Positions 17,716 through 26,906 of a stretch of 34,413 nt of DNA are shown here, in pieces. Under the pieces are notes generated by a model. The model did not search any database, had not been told where the DNA came from, and was given only the letters and a program-made list of their open reading frames with translations. A program made the position numbers and the translations under genes. Every line of letters begins with the position of its first letter. Positions within the stretch are counted from its first letter, which is position 1. Source of the DNA: Opitutus sp. GAS368 (GTDB taxonomy: Bacteria; Verrucomicrobiota; Verrucomicrobiia; Opitutales; Opitutaceae); the NCBI GenBank assembly GCA_945903465.1, contig CAMDOF010000072.1, forward strand, positions 1 through 34,413. The letters run 5' to 3'.

Positions 17716-20700
17716 TTAAAAGCTAACCGTATTGGTCAGGATAAATTGGCGGGGATCCTGATAGCGGTAAGTGAGCGGCGCGAGGGTCCGCGGATGCACG
17801 TTGTTGACGATCAGCTCACGCTGATCGAGGACGTTATTGATGTTGAGCTGGAGGCTCCAGCGGACCTTGCGCAAGATCCGCGGCACCCCATAGCTGAGCT
17901 GCAGATCATAGACGTTTTGGTCCTTGGTGCTGACGAGCGTCACCTTGTCGATGATGCGGCCATTCCACGAGTCCGTAAAATCAGAACCACTGGCGTACGT
18001 GGTGTCGGAGCGCGCCCCGGCGATGCGTCCCAAGCGGAGGCGGGTGCCGCCGCCGGCGGAGAGCCCCTTGAGGAGGCCCTCGCGAAAATCAAACCGCGTG
18101 CGCAGATTGATATTATGAAGCGGATCCCCAACGAACCGTTTGCCCTCAAAGACGTGGGGATTATCGAAAAACGCCGCTTCGTTATCGGCGATCGCCTCAT
18201 TAATGCTGTCAGTATTGGCGGTGAAATCACCCGTGCTGGCGATAACGGCGGCCGAGTTCCAATCCTGAAAACCCGGGGCTTTTTGCGGCAACGGTAAATT
18301 CGCATTTTGCGTGAGGGACAAATCACGGTATTTTTTCCAATAAGCCTTGTGCGCGTCCACGTAGGCGCGGTACTCAGGCGCGATATTGGTGCGCGTCGTG
18401 GCGTTTTTTGAATAGTTGAGCGAGACAGACCAGCCAGGGATCGGCTGGCCGACGATCTCAAGTTCCCAGCCGCGGCTTTCAGAATCCTGCGTGTAGCCTT
18501 GAACCTGATTCATAACCTCCGCTTGCCGGCGCGCAAACGTCGTCTCCTCCGCATTGAGCGCGGTCGAGTTGGCGAGCGCATTCCAGATGTTGACGACGTT
18601 CCCCTTGTTAAAGCCGGAGAAACCAAACTCTTTTTGCGAGATCGTGTGAAATTTCGTCGCAGTGACAAAGAGGCGGTTTTTCAGCAGACTCAGTTTGAGG
18701 CCGTAGTCGGTGGTTTGACCCGCCGGCGAAGGCACGAGGTCGGCGATGGTCGTCTTGCGCGGGTCACTCGGCGTGATGTAGTTGGTGCCAGGCGTGCTCA
18801 TGCTGTTGGAGGCGTTTATAAAGCCGGAGAGCCACGGCAAGACATGGACGACGACGCCGGTCGTGCGCGTCTGCCCACCAAAAATCAACGGAGCCGACGT
18901 CTGGGGATCGACGGGAGTCCACACGCCGGTGTTGGGGGCGATGGCCTCACCCGCGGGATCACGGACGGCGACGCCGACGCGATTTTTCAACCGGTCCTGG
19001 CGGTAACCGAAGGTACCGACGATCCGATTCTTCAATAGAAAAATCTGCGCGACGCCCATGGTGGCGCCGGTTTCGCGGTCGACGTAGCCGATGTTGCCCT
19101 GGGCGCGATTGAACTCGCGCATGTAAATGCTGCTAATCGCGCCAGTGCGAGGATCCTGGTATTTGGTCGCTCCCGAGAGATCGAGCGGCCCGGGGATGCG
19201 GAAGTCGGGATCGTTGAGCACGCTCAGATCTTTGATGTAAAAGCGCTGGATCGCTTGGTTCGCGCTATTTTCCGGAGTAGCAATAAAGGCACCCCCGCTG
19301 GAGAGCGCCGGGCCTTTCAAGAAATATTGCTGCAAGATTTCGCTGCGTGATTTGGTGCGCGCCATCTCCCCCAAGCCCGCGGCGCGGAGCGTAATCAGGT
19401 CGCGGAGGCTGCGTTCAAAGGACAACGTCACGCGGCCTTGGCTGACCTGCGAACTGTTCGGCCGATGGTCGGGCGAAACATCGAAATAGTACAGCTGATC
19501 CGCGGGCCGGAGCTGTCCGGTGGGCAGATACCGGTTGGTGTCGGCCGCCACCCCGTAGTGATTCCAGGTCGCGAGATTGTGCGTGTCGCCACGGCTCGTT
19601 TGGCGGTTGACCGCAATTTCCAGGTTCAAGTCGCGCACCAGTTCGCGTTGAAAAAAAGCCGTGGCGTTGTTCACGCGGAAGGCGCCCTTCACCCAGTTGG
19701 CCTCGGGGGTCGCCTTGGGGTTGCGCCGGCCCATCTCAAAATCATTCGATTGCAGCCCTCCGGTCGGCGACTCCGAATAGGTAAACTGCCGGTAGTTTTG
19801 GGCAGCCGAGAAACGATCGCTGACGACGATCCAATCGCCGCCGGAACGTTCCGCCACACCCACAATATTTGTCGTGCCCGAGTCGCGGATCGGCGTGCCG
19901 GGAGTCCCCGTGACACCCGTTCCGGCCGCGCCGGGCAGGTAGGACGCCGTGAAATTATTGAAGATCGGTTGGTTATTCGCATCCCAAGTGGATTTCAGAT
20001 CATTGGCAAAAAAAGGCCGCGGCACGAAGCGGTTGATCTCCCCGTGCTCAAACTCGGCCTTGACCGTCGTGCGGCGATCGATCTGCCATTTTGCCGCGAG
20101 GAAGACGCGGTCCTGATCATTATGACCGGAGGCGCGCCACGAAGATTCGCGCCCGCGCAGCAGCACCGCACGCACACCGAGCGTTTGCTTCAACGGAACC
20201 ATATTCGCGTCTGCCACCCAGCGCTGGCCACCCCACGAATCCGTGCGACTGCTCAACGTATAAGCGGGCTGGTTGAGCAGCGGTTGCTTCGTGGAAATAT
20301 TGATTTTCCCCGCCGGCGAGCCGAAGCCATACAGGATTGAGTTGGGCCCGCGCGAAACCTCGATGCTGTCCGTCATATACAAGTCAACTTCACCCGGTGC
20401 GCCGAAAAAGTTGATGCTGCGACCACCGCCCGGGAGACCGCGAATGCGAATCGCCCGGAAGCTATCGCTGTAGGAGTCGCCGACGGGACCGGCGGCGCGC
20501 GCATCGTCCGTATCCATGCGGGTGCCGACGCCGTACTCAATCGCGTTTTCAATATTAGTCGCCGCGATGTCGCGCAGAAAATCCGCCGTCATCGGGCTGA
20601 TGGCGGCAGCCACGTCGCGGAGATTGGTGCGGAGACGAGAGCCCGCCAGGGTGTCCTGCCCAGCGTAGCCGGTGTCGGGCGTCGCGCGGACCTCAAACGG

Positions 20701-20850
20701 GGAAAGTGTGACCGTGGCTGTTGCCACCTTCGGTGTCACGACCGCCGGGGGCACGGGCGCGACTTGGCCAAGGCCGGTCAACGCCGCGACGGCGCCGAAC
20801 CCTAAAAACGGAGCGAGACGGAAAAACGAACGCCGATCGGGTAAGCTCAT
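17716..20850 (-). CDS. TonB-dependent receptor (TBDR 3)
   Basis: A 1044-residue outer-membrane receptor. An N-terminal leader (about 1-30; the Arg-Arg followed by SFFRLAPFLGFGAVAAL could suit Tat or Sec export) precedes a TLSPFEVRATPDTGYAGQ segment (48-65) and a plug opening DTLAGSRLRTNLRDVAAAI. Plug landmarks are FRAIRIRGLPGGGRSINFF and SIEVSRGPNSILYGFGSPAGKI. The barrel is long and ends QFILTNTVSF with the expected terminal Phe. Its plug is closely similar to that of TBDR 2. A peptidase S10 remnant follows directly downstream on the same strand, suggesting the receptor was once followed by a peptidase gene. A palindrome (20922-20933) lies 71 bp upstream of the start. The ligand is unknown. 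Confidence 0.93.
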   Translation of the reverse strand: MSLPDRRSFFRLAPFLGFGAVAALTGLGQVAPVPPAVVTPKVATATVTLSPFEVRATPDTGYAGQDTLAGSRLRTNLRDVAAAISPMTADFLRDIAATNIENAIEYGVGTRMDTDDARAAGPVGDSYSDSFRAIRIRGLPGGGRSINFFGAPGEVDLYMTDSIEVSRGPNSILYGFGSPAGKINISTKQPLLNQPAYTLSSRTDSWGGQRWVADANMVPLKQTLGVRAVLLRGRESSWRASGHNDQDRVFLAAKWQIDRRTTVKAEFEHGEINRFVPRPFFANDLKSTWDANNQPIFNNFTASYLPGAAGTGVTGTPGTPIRDSGTTNIVGVAERSGGDWIVVSDRFSAAQNYRQFTYSESPTGGLQSNDFEMGRRNPKATPEANWVKGAFRVNNATAFFQRELVRDLNLEIAVNRQTSRGDTHNLATWNHYGVAADTNRYLPTGQLRPADQLYYFDVSPDHRPNSSQVSQGRVTLSFERSLRDLITLRAAGLGEMARTKSRSEILQQYFLKGPALSSGGAFIATPENSANQAIQRFYIKDLSVLNDPDFRIPGPLDLSGATKYQDPRTGAISSIYMREFNRAQGNIGYVDRETGATMGVAQIFLLKNRIVGTFGYRQDRLKNRVGVAVRDPAGEAIAPNTGVWTPVDPQTSAPLIFGGQTRTTGVVVHVLPWLSGFINASNSMSTPGTNYITPSDPRKTTIADLVPSPAGQTTDYGLKLSLLKNRLFVTATKFHTISQKEFGFSGFNKGNVVNIWNALANSTALNAEETTFARRQAEVMNQVQGYTQDSESRGWELEIVGQPIPGWSVSLNYSKNATTRTNIAPEYRAYVDAHKAYWKKYRDLSLTQNANLPLPQKAPGFQDWNSAAVIASTGDFTANTDSINEAIADNEAAFFDNPHVFEGKRFVGDPLHNINLRTRFDFREGLLKGLSAGGGTRLRLGRIAGARSDTTYASGSDFTDSWNGRIIDKVTLVSTKDQNVYDLQLSYGVPRILRKVRWSLQLNINNVLDQRELIVNNVHPRTLAPLTYRYQDPRQFILTNTVSF

Positions 20851-20921
20851 AAGGAGAGGATATAAGAAAAATAAAAGCCGACCCTAGAGACGCCACCGCC
20901 GCGCGGGCAAATCACTCTTTA

Positions 20922-20933
20922 GTTTACGTAAAC
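20922..20933. promoter_or_regulatory. Operator-like palindrome upstream of TBDR 3
   Basis: GTTTACGTAAAC is a perfect 12-bp palindrome with a central CG. It lies 71 bp before the TBDR 3 start (minus strand) and about 185 bp before the divergent sugar transferase. The form suits a LacI-type or other dimeric regulator. It shares the GTT...AAC ends and CG centre with the palindrome before TBDR 1. Confidence 0.5.
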
Positions 20934-21117
20934 AAGGAAGCGGTGCGCTCCGCACCGGACGAGGTGACCGTGGGCCGTTTTCTTTGGCCATAAAGTCTTC
21001 GGGGGTTCGGCTCACGGCCGAGTCATCCCACCGGGCGCACCGGCCCAATTGCCACCGGGCATTTTGCCTTGCTTGATCTTTCCATCTACCGCGCTTCTCT
21101 CGCGCTTGCACAACTGT

Positions 21118-21795
21118 ATGAAACGTTTTCTCGATTTGATTGCTGTCATCGCGACCACGCCCGTCTGGCTCCCGATCATGGCCTGCGTGGCGCTGCTGGT
21201 GCGGATTAAACTCGGCTCTCCGGTTTTCTTCCGACAACCACGGCCAGGCCAGGGAGCGCGGATTTTTGAAATGATCAAGTTCCGCACCATGACCGATGGC
21301 CGAGATGCCGCGGGCCACCTGCTTCCCGATGCGATCCGGCTGAATCCTTTCGGGAAATTCCTCCGCTCCGCTTCGCTGGACGAACTTCCGGAGCTGCTCA
21401 ACGTGCTCCGAGGCGAGATGAGCTTGGTCGGACCACGCCCGCTGCTGGTGCAGTACCTGCCGCGTTATAGCCCCAGGCAGGCTCGACGCCACGAGGTTAA
21501 GCCGGGGATCACCGGCTTGGCTCAGGTCAAGGGGAGGAACGCCCTCTCGTGGGACGAAAAATTTGAATGGGACGTAAACTACGTCGAAAATCAGAGCCTC
21601 GGGTTCGACCTGAAAATCCTGCTGCTCACCATCAAAACTGTATTTTTCCGCGAAGGCATCAGTGCGCACGGCGATGCCACGATGCCTGAATTTAATCCGG
21701 CCGGCGTCGACCCGAAGGTGTCACGACCTGTTTCCTCAGGGCCCCCCCTCGCAAGCCCGCAGAGTGCGGCGCTCGCGGCCAAAAACCTCCGGTGA
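21118..21795 (+). CDS. Bacterial sugar transferase (small monotopic phosphoglycosyl transferase)
   Basis: A 225-residue inner-membrane enzyme of the PglC/EpsL-like size class that transfers a sugar phosphate from a UDP-sugar to undecaprenyl phosphate. It starts KRFLDLIAVIATTPVWLPIM, the re-entrant membrane helix of this family. GSPVFFRQPRPGQG, FEMIKFRTM, SLDELPELLNVLRGEMSLVGPRPLL and PGITGLAQVKGR follow. D88 and E89 in LDELPELLNV form the catalytic Asp-Glu dyad. The ATG at 21118 begins with this signature, so the longer open frame from 21049 is not used. Its neighbours are TBDR genes on the opposite strand rather than other glycan-synthesis genes, so it is an isolated gene in this window. No Shine-Dalgarno is seen. 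Confidence 0.9.
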   Translation: MKRFLDLIAVIATTPVWLPIMACVALLVRIKLGSPVFFRQPRPGQGARIFEMIKFRTMTDGRDAAGHLLPDAIRLNPFGKFLRSASLDELPELLNVLRGEMSLVGPRPLLVQYLPRYSPRQARRHEVKPGITGLAQVKGRNALSWDEKFEWDVNYVENQSLGFDLKILLLTIKTVFFREGISAHGDATMPEFNPAGVDPKVSRPVSSGPPLASPQSAALAAKNLR

Positions 21796-21892
21796 TTATG
21801 GCCGTCGCCGCGGTGCCACTCACCAGTGAAGCCTGCCGTCAGCACCGGCGCGAGCAGATCGGTGGCGACAGGGCGCCCGCTCATTAAGCGCC

Positions 21893-24637
21893 TCAGAACT
21901 CAGTCGAAGCCGTCAGCCGGAAACTCCTTGGCTGGCCATAATAGCGACGAAAATAATTGGATCCATCCACGAGGGCGGCCGCGCTCAATATGGGATACTT
22001 GGTGGCGCTGAGGTTGGCGAGGTTGAGATTGAAGGAAGTCGCGTGATTAAAAACCTTGGTATGGTAGGCCAGGCTCGCGTTCACCGCGTAGGTCTCGCCG
22101 CCCGTCACGTAGCGATTATCAGGAAAAACCGCCACGTAGCGCAGCACGGCGTTGCCACTATAATTTCCATTCACACCAGCACTCCAACCGCGCAGTCGCG
22201 CGGCGCGATTAAACCGGTAGTTGAACGCGTAGTTGAAGGAGAGTGGCGCGGTCACCGCCGGGAACGCCCCGGTGACAGACCGGCCGGTCGCGCCTTGCAC
22301 AAAAGCGGTGTCCTTTAACTTCTGGATCGTGGTACGCACGTCGGAATCGGTGATGGGACCCCGCGCCTCGGCGGCCGCGATGAGTTGCTTCAGCACAGGA
22401 AAGGCCTCGACAAAGGTCACCTGTTTATAAGCGCCGGAAACGCGTATGCTGAGACCGCCGGCCGGGTAAAAAGTAAACGTACTCTCTACGCCGCGTGATT
22501 TTTGCGAAGTCACATCGGGGCTGGTCCCGCCCGTACGGATCGGCTTGTAGTCGGCCGAGGCGGGCGTGAGCCCGTAATTGATGAAAGCGTCCATCTGCGC
22601 GTCGGTGATGCCCGTCCGAATAATGTTCGTGTTGATATTGTCCCGGACGAGGTCGTACGCCGCGAGATTCCACACCAGCTTGTCCTTCAAAAAGGAGGAC
22701 TTCACCCCGATTTCCTTGGTCGTACCGACGAGCGGGCCGGAGGGTTCGAGGATGAGATTATCGACGCCACCGAAGCGAAACGAGGTCGAGTAGGTCGCAT
22801 AACCATTGATGCTCTGGGTGATCATGTAAACGAGGCCGGCGTTGTAGCTCCACTTCTCCACATCGAATGTCTTGGTCGGCGTCCAGAGCTCGGGGTGTTT
22901 CCGGCGATCGCCAAGGGAGAAGACTTCGCCGGTGACGGCATCACGCGAAAGCCCGTTGACCGCGGCATTGTACGACCAGGTGAAATTGTCGTCGAGCCGG
23001 GCGCCCAACAGCGACTGGATGCGGCCGCCGAAATACTTTCCGGAGGATGAGACCGAGTAAGCCCGCGCAAGATGATTCTGGCCGCTGGCGCCATTGCCAA
23101 ACATCCGGGTGCCCGGCGGAATATTTTGAAGGAATCGCTCGGTGGTCAAAGCCGCCGCTGGGTACGGGTCGGTGAAAAATACGCGCTGGAAAGGCTGAAC
23201 CCCGCTGACGCCGAGATCAGGGCCAAAGGTACGCTGCTGTTCCTGGTGATTCACATTGCGATCATCGCGATACTCGCCGCGCAGGACAAAAAACTGCTGC
23301 AGCCAGCTCCCACGATCCAAGCGATAGGCCAGGGAAAGCCGGTACTGGCTCATGTGGTTGCGCTGAAACTGCGGATTATACGTCGAATCCACAAACAAAC
23401 GACCGGCGATGTCGGCGTTGCCAATGGTGTTGGCGCCGATGACCACATTTTCCGACCACTGGTTTTGTTGGTTGAAAGCCACGTCCATCGCCAGTTTTTC
23501 GGTGAACCGGTGCTCGAGCGAGGCACTCCAGGTCGCGTAAGTTCGGTTGTTGACGCTGGCCGGGCCGCCGAAGGCATAGTGCTCGGGCAGGCCGTTGAAA
23601 CGGGTGTTACTCAACAACGGCCGGACGGTGTCGCGATTGAGAAAATTCAGGACGCTGCCAGTACCGCCCGCGGGATTTGTGCGGTCGCGGGCCGTGAGAT
23701 AGCTGGTCCCATCGCCGAGCGCGGTGTTGTTGGGCGTGCCGGAGGGGAGAGTGGAATTATTTACGACCCGACCGTTGGGGAGCACCGTGAGGCGGTTCAC
23801 AAAGCCGAGCCCGGTGAAGGCGCGTTCCCGCACGAGCAGGTTATTGTCGCTCCAGACTCGGTAATTACCGCTGCGCTCACCCTCGAAGCGGATGCCAGTG
23901 TCCTTGAACGGCTGATACGTCAGAGCGGTGTGGTACCCCCGGAAGTTGAATTTATTCCAATCGAAGTTTCGATAGTCGGTGCGGTTGACGATGTTCAGCC
24001 GCAGGGCGAGATCTCGGTTGATGGAACGATTATGGTCGAACTCTCCGCGATACGAACCCCAGGCGCCGCCTTGGGCGAGTACCTTGGTAAACGTGCGCCC
24101 GGGCAGGGCGCGCTTGGTGTAGGTCGTCGCCTGGCCGCCCGGGTCGTTATCACCGAAAATAAGGGTGTTGGAGCCGCGCCCGAAATCAATGCGCTCGACG
24201 TCAAAATTATCCTGCGGGCCATACCAGCGGAAAAAATTTCGATTGGCCGAAAACTGGTTGGTGAGCCCGCGAAAATTGAAGTTTCCCAGATCGTTGCGGG
24301 TCACCAGGTCGGGCTGAACGGCGACATTCGCCACCCACAGCCCCGCTTCTTCCGGGGTGAAGGCGCCGACGTCCATGAGGAATTCCTTGGTCAGGGCATC
24401 GATGCTGATCGGCGTGTCCTTGAGCGGCTGGTTGGTGCGATTACCGAGCATCGTGTTGCCAGCAACCCAACCGTCGTCGTTGGCGGTTACGACCTGAAAG
24501 GGAGCCAGCACGAGGGCCTCCTCCGCTTTGGTTTTAGCACTCGAGTTTGCGATCGGGGCATTCTCCGCCGCGCACACGGGTGCGCTGGCGAGCACGCCAA
24601 CAGCGATCAACTGGGCGGTCAGGCTTCGGGGGTTCAT
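21893..24637 (-). CDS. TonB-dependent receptor (TBDR 4)
   Basis: A 914-residue outer-membrane receptor. A signal peptide is visible at 1-24 (LIAVGVLASAPVCAA). An LAPFQVVTANDDGWVAGNTMLG segment follows, then plug sequence LKDTPISIDALTKEFLMDVG, FNFRGLTNQFSANRNFFRWY and VERIDFGRGSNTLIFGDNDPGG. The barrel ends RSFRLTASTEF with a terminal Phe. Its plug is of the verrucomicrobial PF-V class but distinct from TBDRs 2 and 3. It is convergent with the sugar transferase (97 bp between stops). Upstream of the start is an imperfect inverted repeat TTGAT/ATCAA at 24753-24768. The ligand is unknown. Confidence 0.93.
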   Translation of the reverse strand: MNPRSLTAQLIAVGVLASAPVCAAENAPIANSSAKTKAEEALVLAPFQVVTANDDGWVAGNTMLGNRTNQPLKDTPISIDALTKEFLMDVGAFTPEEAGLWVANVAVQPDLVTRNDLGNFNFRGLTNQFSANRNFFRWYGPQDNFDVERIDFGRGSNTLIFGDNDPGGQATTYTKRALPGRTFTKVLAQGGAWGSYRGEFDHNRSINRDLALRLNIVNRTDYRNFDWNKFNFRGYHTALTYQPFKDTGIRFEGERSGNYRVWSDNNLLVRERAFTGLGFVNRLTVLPNGRVVNNSTLPSGTPNNTALGDGTSYLTARDRTNPAGGTGSVLNFLNRDTVRPLLSNTRFNGLPEHYAFGGPASVNNRTYATWSASLEHRFTEKLAMDVAFNQQNQWSENVVIGANTIGNADIAGRLFVDSTYNPQFQRNHMSQYRLSLAYRLDRGSWLQQFFVLRGEYRDDRNVNHQEQQRTFGPDLGVSGVQPFQRVFFTDPYPAAALTTERFLQNIPPGTRMFGNGASGQNHLARAYSVSSSGKYFGGRIQSLLGARLDDNFTWSYNAAVNGLSRDAVTGEVFSLGDRRKHPELWTPTKTFDVEKWSYNAGLVYMITQSINGYATYSTSFRFGGVDNLILEPSGPLVGTTKEIGVKSSFLKDKLVWNLAAYDLVRDNINTNIIRTGITDAQMDAFINYGLTPASADYKPIRTGGTSPDVTSQKSRGVESTFTFYPAGGLSIRVSGAYKQVTFVEAFPVLKQLIAAAEARGPITDSDVRTTIQKLKDTAFVQGATGRSVTGAFPAVTAPLSFNYAFNYRFNRAARLRGWSAGVNGNYSGNAVLRYVAVFPDNRYVTGGETYAVNASLAYHTKVFNHATSFNLNLANLSATKYPILSAAALVDGSNYFRRYYGQPRSFRLTASTEF

Positions 24638-25140
24638 GGTAAATGGGATCGTTGCTTCTGGTGAGTTGAAGAACCTGGCGAGGGTATCGGACGGAGTGCT
24701 GCGCCAAACGCTAAGGAAGCGGCCGCGTTTCAGAAAAACGGTCGAGCCTTTTTTGATTAAAAGATCAACTCAGCGCGAGCCACGCGCCGTTGGTTACGTT
24801 CACCCCACGCGCATCACGCCCAGCGGGCGGCCCTCCTGGGCGGGTCGACTCCAAACCTCGGCGCCCCCGCATGACCAAGGTCACTCAGCAAGCGGCGGCC
24901 ACCCTCGAGGACTCCGTTGATCTCATCGCGATACTCCAGAAAAACCCGCTCGTTTTTCTCCGGGGATCATCTGGCTGAAGGCTGGATATTTTTCGATCCG
25001 GCACATCCGCGCTGTACTCGCGCGAGCCCCACGCGTTATAAAACTAATCCCGCCGCTCTTACGCCAATCCGGAATAGGGATTGACCTAAGAGCGCAGCGG
25101 CAGATCCGCGACCTCCGCGGCAAAAGAACTTAATTTTCCC
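24638..25140. other. Intergenic region between divergent TBDR 4 and the PQQ-like gene
   Basis: About 500 bp presumably holding both promoters. It contains a small inverted repeat TTGAT/ATCAA at 24753-24768 and a strong composite hairpin at 25054-25094. Short open frames here show no domain character. Confidence 0.5.
25054..25094. promoter_or_regulatory. Two-part hairpin in the leader of the PQQ-like gene
   Basis: CGCTCTTA (25054-25061) pairs perfectly with TAAGAGCG (25087-25094). Within it CAATCC (25065-25070) pairs with GGATTG (25078-25083). The structure ends 46 bp before the start codon, so it could be a structured mRNA leader or a regulator-binding dyad. It matches no riboswitch class I can recognise. 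Confidence 0.45.
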
Positions 25141-26403
25141 ATGCAGTACCCCAAACACCTCGCCGCCATCTTACTGGTGGCAATCGCTCCGCAAATGTCC
25201 CTGCTCACTGCGGAAACTTCGCCCTCCACCGATTGGCCGGCCTGGCGGGGACCACGGGCCGACTCGGTGGCCGATGGCAGGAATCTGCCGATCGAGTGGA
25301 CCCAGACGAAGAATGTCCGGTGGTCGGTTAAATTGCCGGGGTGGGGCACCAGTTCACCCGTTGTCTACGGCGATCGAGTTTTCATCACCACGGATGTCAT
25401 GACGGCAGCCACCAGGTCGCTGCTGACCTTGTGCTTTGACCGCCAGAGCGGCCGCGAGCTTTGGCAGCATGATTTTGGTTTAGGCGCCCAGCAACGGACC
25501 CACGTCAAGTCGAGCCTCGCGGCCAATACGCCGGTCGTGACAGCCCAGGCGCTCTATGTGGCCTTCGGCAATGCGGAGATCGCCCGCTATTCGCACGCCG
25601 GCCAGCTGGCCTGGGTCACGCGCTACACCCCAAAATTCGGCGATCCCAAAATGTCCTGGGGTTACAACGTCAGCCCCGTGGTCCTCGGTGATTCGGTGCT
25701 CTTCTCCTGGGATCATCACACGGGCCCGTGCTACGTGCTCGGACTCGACCAGGAGACCGGTGAGATCGCCTGGCAAAACGATCGCCCGATCGGTACCGCG
25801 CATTCGACGCCGCTGCGCATCAAGCACCACGACCAGGAGGACATTCTGGTGCCGGGCAAAAACCGGCTCACCGCCTTCGACGCGAAGACCCACCGCGAGC
25901 TCTGGCAATACGGCGAGGGCAAGGGGCCGTTCAACGGCGAGATCATCTCCAGTCCGGTGTACGGGGACGGCATCGTCTTCCTCCAGTTGTGGCGGTTGAG
26001 CGCGATCCACGCCATCCGGCTGACCGCCCACGGCCAGCCCCCCGAACCGGTTTGGATCAATGACAAGCCGGGGCCCGTCGAGCCATCACTGCTCTATTAT
26101 CGCGGCCTGCTCTACGTCTTGAAGGACAATGGCGTTTTGGTGTGTCTCGATGGCCAGACCGGTGAAGAGCACTATCGGGAACCGCTCGGCGGAGACTGTA
26201 ACTCAACGCCGATCGCCAGCGACGGGCGTATCTTCGCCAGCAATATCCTTGGCAAGACTTTTGTCATCCGGGCCGGGGCAAAATTCGAACTGCTGGCGAC
26301 CAATGATCTGGGCGAACGCATCTCGGCTTCCCCGGCGATTTCAGGTGATGCGCTGATCTACCGGACCGACTCTCACTTGTACTGTATCGGATCCGCGCAT
26401 TGA
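25141..26403 (+). CDS. Exported PQQ-like beta-propeller protein
   Basis: A 420-residue protein with a signal peptide (1 to about 24, HLAAILLVAIAPQMSLLTA). The mature N-terminus DWPAWRGPRADSVADG and NLPIEWTQTKNVRWSVKLPG are hallmarks of PVC-group PQQ_2/BamB-like propellers. Repeat blades are marked by SSPVVYGDRVFI, SPVVLGDSVLFSW, LGLDQETGEIAWQN, STPLRIKHHDQEDILV, LVCLDGQTGEEHYRE and ASPAISGDALIYRT. Such proteins are often found beside secreted hydrolases; their ligands and enzymatic activity are mostly unproven, and the name does not show that PQQ is bound. Start at 25141; ttttccc precedes the ATG with no Shine-Dalgarno. A DUF1592 remnant on the opposite strand begins just past its stop. Confidence 0.88.
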   Translation: MQYPKHLAAILLVAIAPQMSLLTAETSPSTDWPAWRGPRADSVADGRNLPIEWTQTKNVRWSVKLPGWGTSSPVVYGDRVFITTDVMTAATRSLLTLCFDRQSGRELWQHDFGLGAQQRTHVKSSLAANTPVVTAQALYVAFGNAEIARYSHAGQLAWVTRYTPKFGDPKMSWGYNVSPVVLGDSVLFSWDHHTGPCYVLGLDQETGEIAWQNDRPIGTAHSTPLRIKHHDQEDILVPGKNRLTAFDAKTHRELWQYGEGKGPFNGEIISSPVYGDGIVFLQLWRLSAIHAIRLTAHGQPPEPVWINDKPGPVEPSLLYYRGLLYVLKDNGVLVCLDGQTGEEHYREPLGGDCNSTPIASDGRIFASNILGKTFVIRAGAKFELLATNDLGERISASPAISGDALIYRTDSHLYCIGSAH

Positions 26404-26419
26404 TCTTCGTACCGGCGGC

Positions 26420-26895
26420 TCCGGATTCAGGTCTCCGCCCGACACCTTCCACTCCTCGAGGAAGCGCCCGCGCGTCGGCGGATCCGAAAACCCGCTCGCT
26501 CGGCCAGGGCAGACATCCGCAACTTCGCCCCAACGCTGAGAGCCAGGAGTTGCGAAGGCCGCCGGAGATAGGCCGCGATGTCGGCGGCGCCCCCTCCAGG
26601 TCGTTCCGCGAAACTCACCGGTCGTGTCGATGGCGGCACCATTGGAGCCGGCCCCAGCGAAGCCGGCCGATGGCATCGTGGTTCTCAAGCGCCAAACCGA
26701 GAGGATCGATCTTCACGTGGCGGTCGGCGCACGCGGCGTTCGCCCCAGGTTTTTCCAATGGCTGGCGCCTGGTGGAGCTACCGCGAATATCGGGTTCAAT
26801 CGGCGGAACGTCCCGCAGCGGCGGGCTGGGCGGACTTCCGCATATTTTTCCAACCGCCACACGCCCCGTTTCACCGGCCAGGTCTCGACGCCTCC
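26420..26895 (-). pseudogene. DUF1592/DUF1588 (planctomycete-type cytochrome) protein remnant, C-terminal
   Basis: Pieces in different minus-strand frames line up in the order expected for the C-terminus of DUF1592/DUF1588/DUF1585 proteins. From high to low coordinate they are WPVKRGVWRLEKY (about 26880), DVPPIEPDIRGSST and ACADRHVKIDPLGLALENHDAIGRLR (about 26820-26690), SNGAAIDTTGEFRGTTW (about 26650-26600), DIAAYLRRPSQLLALSVGAKL (about 26585-26520) and GFSDPPTRGRFLEEWKVSGG (about 26500-26440). At least three frame changes are needed. The normally conserved CxxCH of DUF1588 is CADRH here, with the second Cys lost. Nothing upstream of the KRGVW segment remains, as the HupE gene occupies that DNA. 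This is a dead gene; the family usually takes part in periplasmic redox or degradation functions. Confidence 0.75.
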
Positions 26896-26906
26896 AGGAA
26901 GATCCG

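Noticed and set aside
23072..24664. 530-codon plus-strand open frame opposite TBDR 4
   Set aside because: Antisense shadow; the minus strand encodes a full receptor with signal peptide, plug and terminal Phe.
24753..24768. TTGAT/ATCAA inverted repeat as an operator for TBDR 4
   Set aside because: Arms are only 5 bp with an unsymmetrical 6-bp spacer and occur in AT-rich sequence, so chance is a good explanation.
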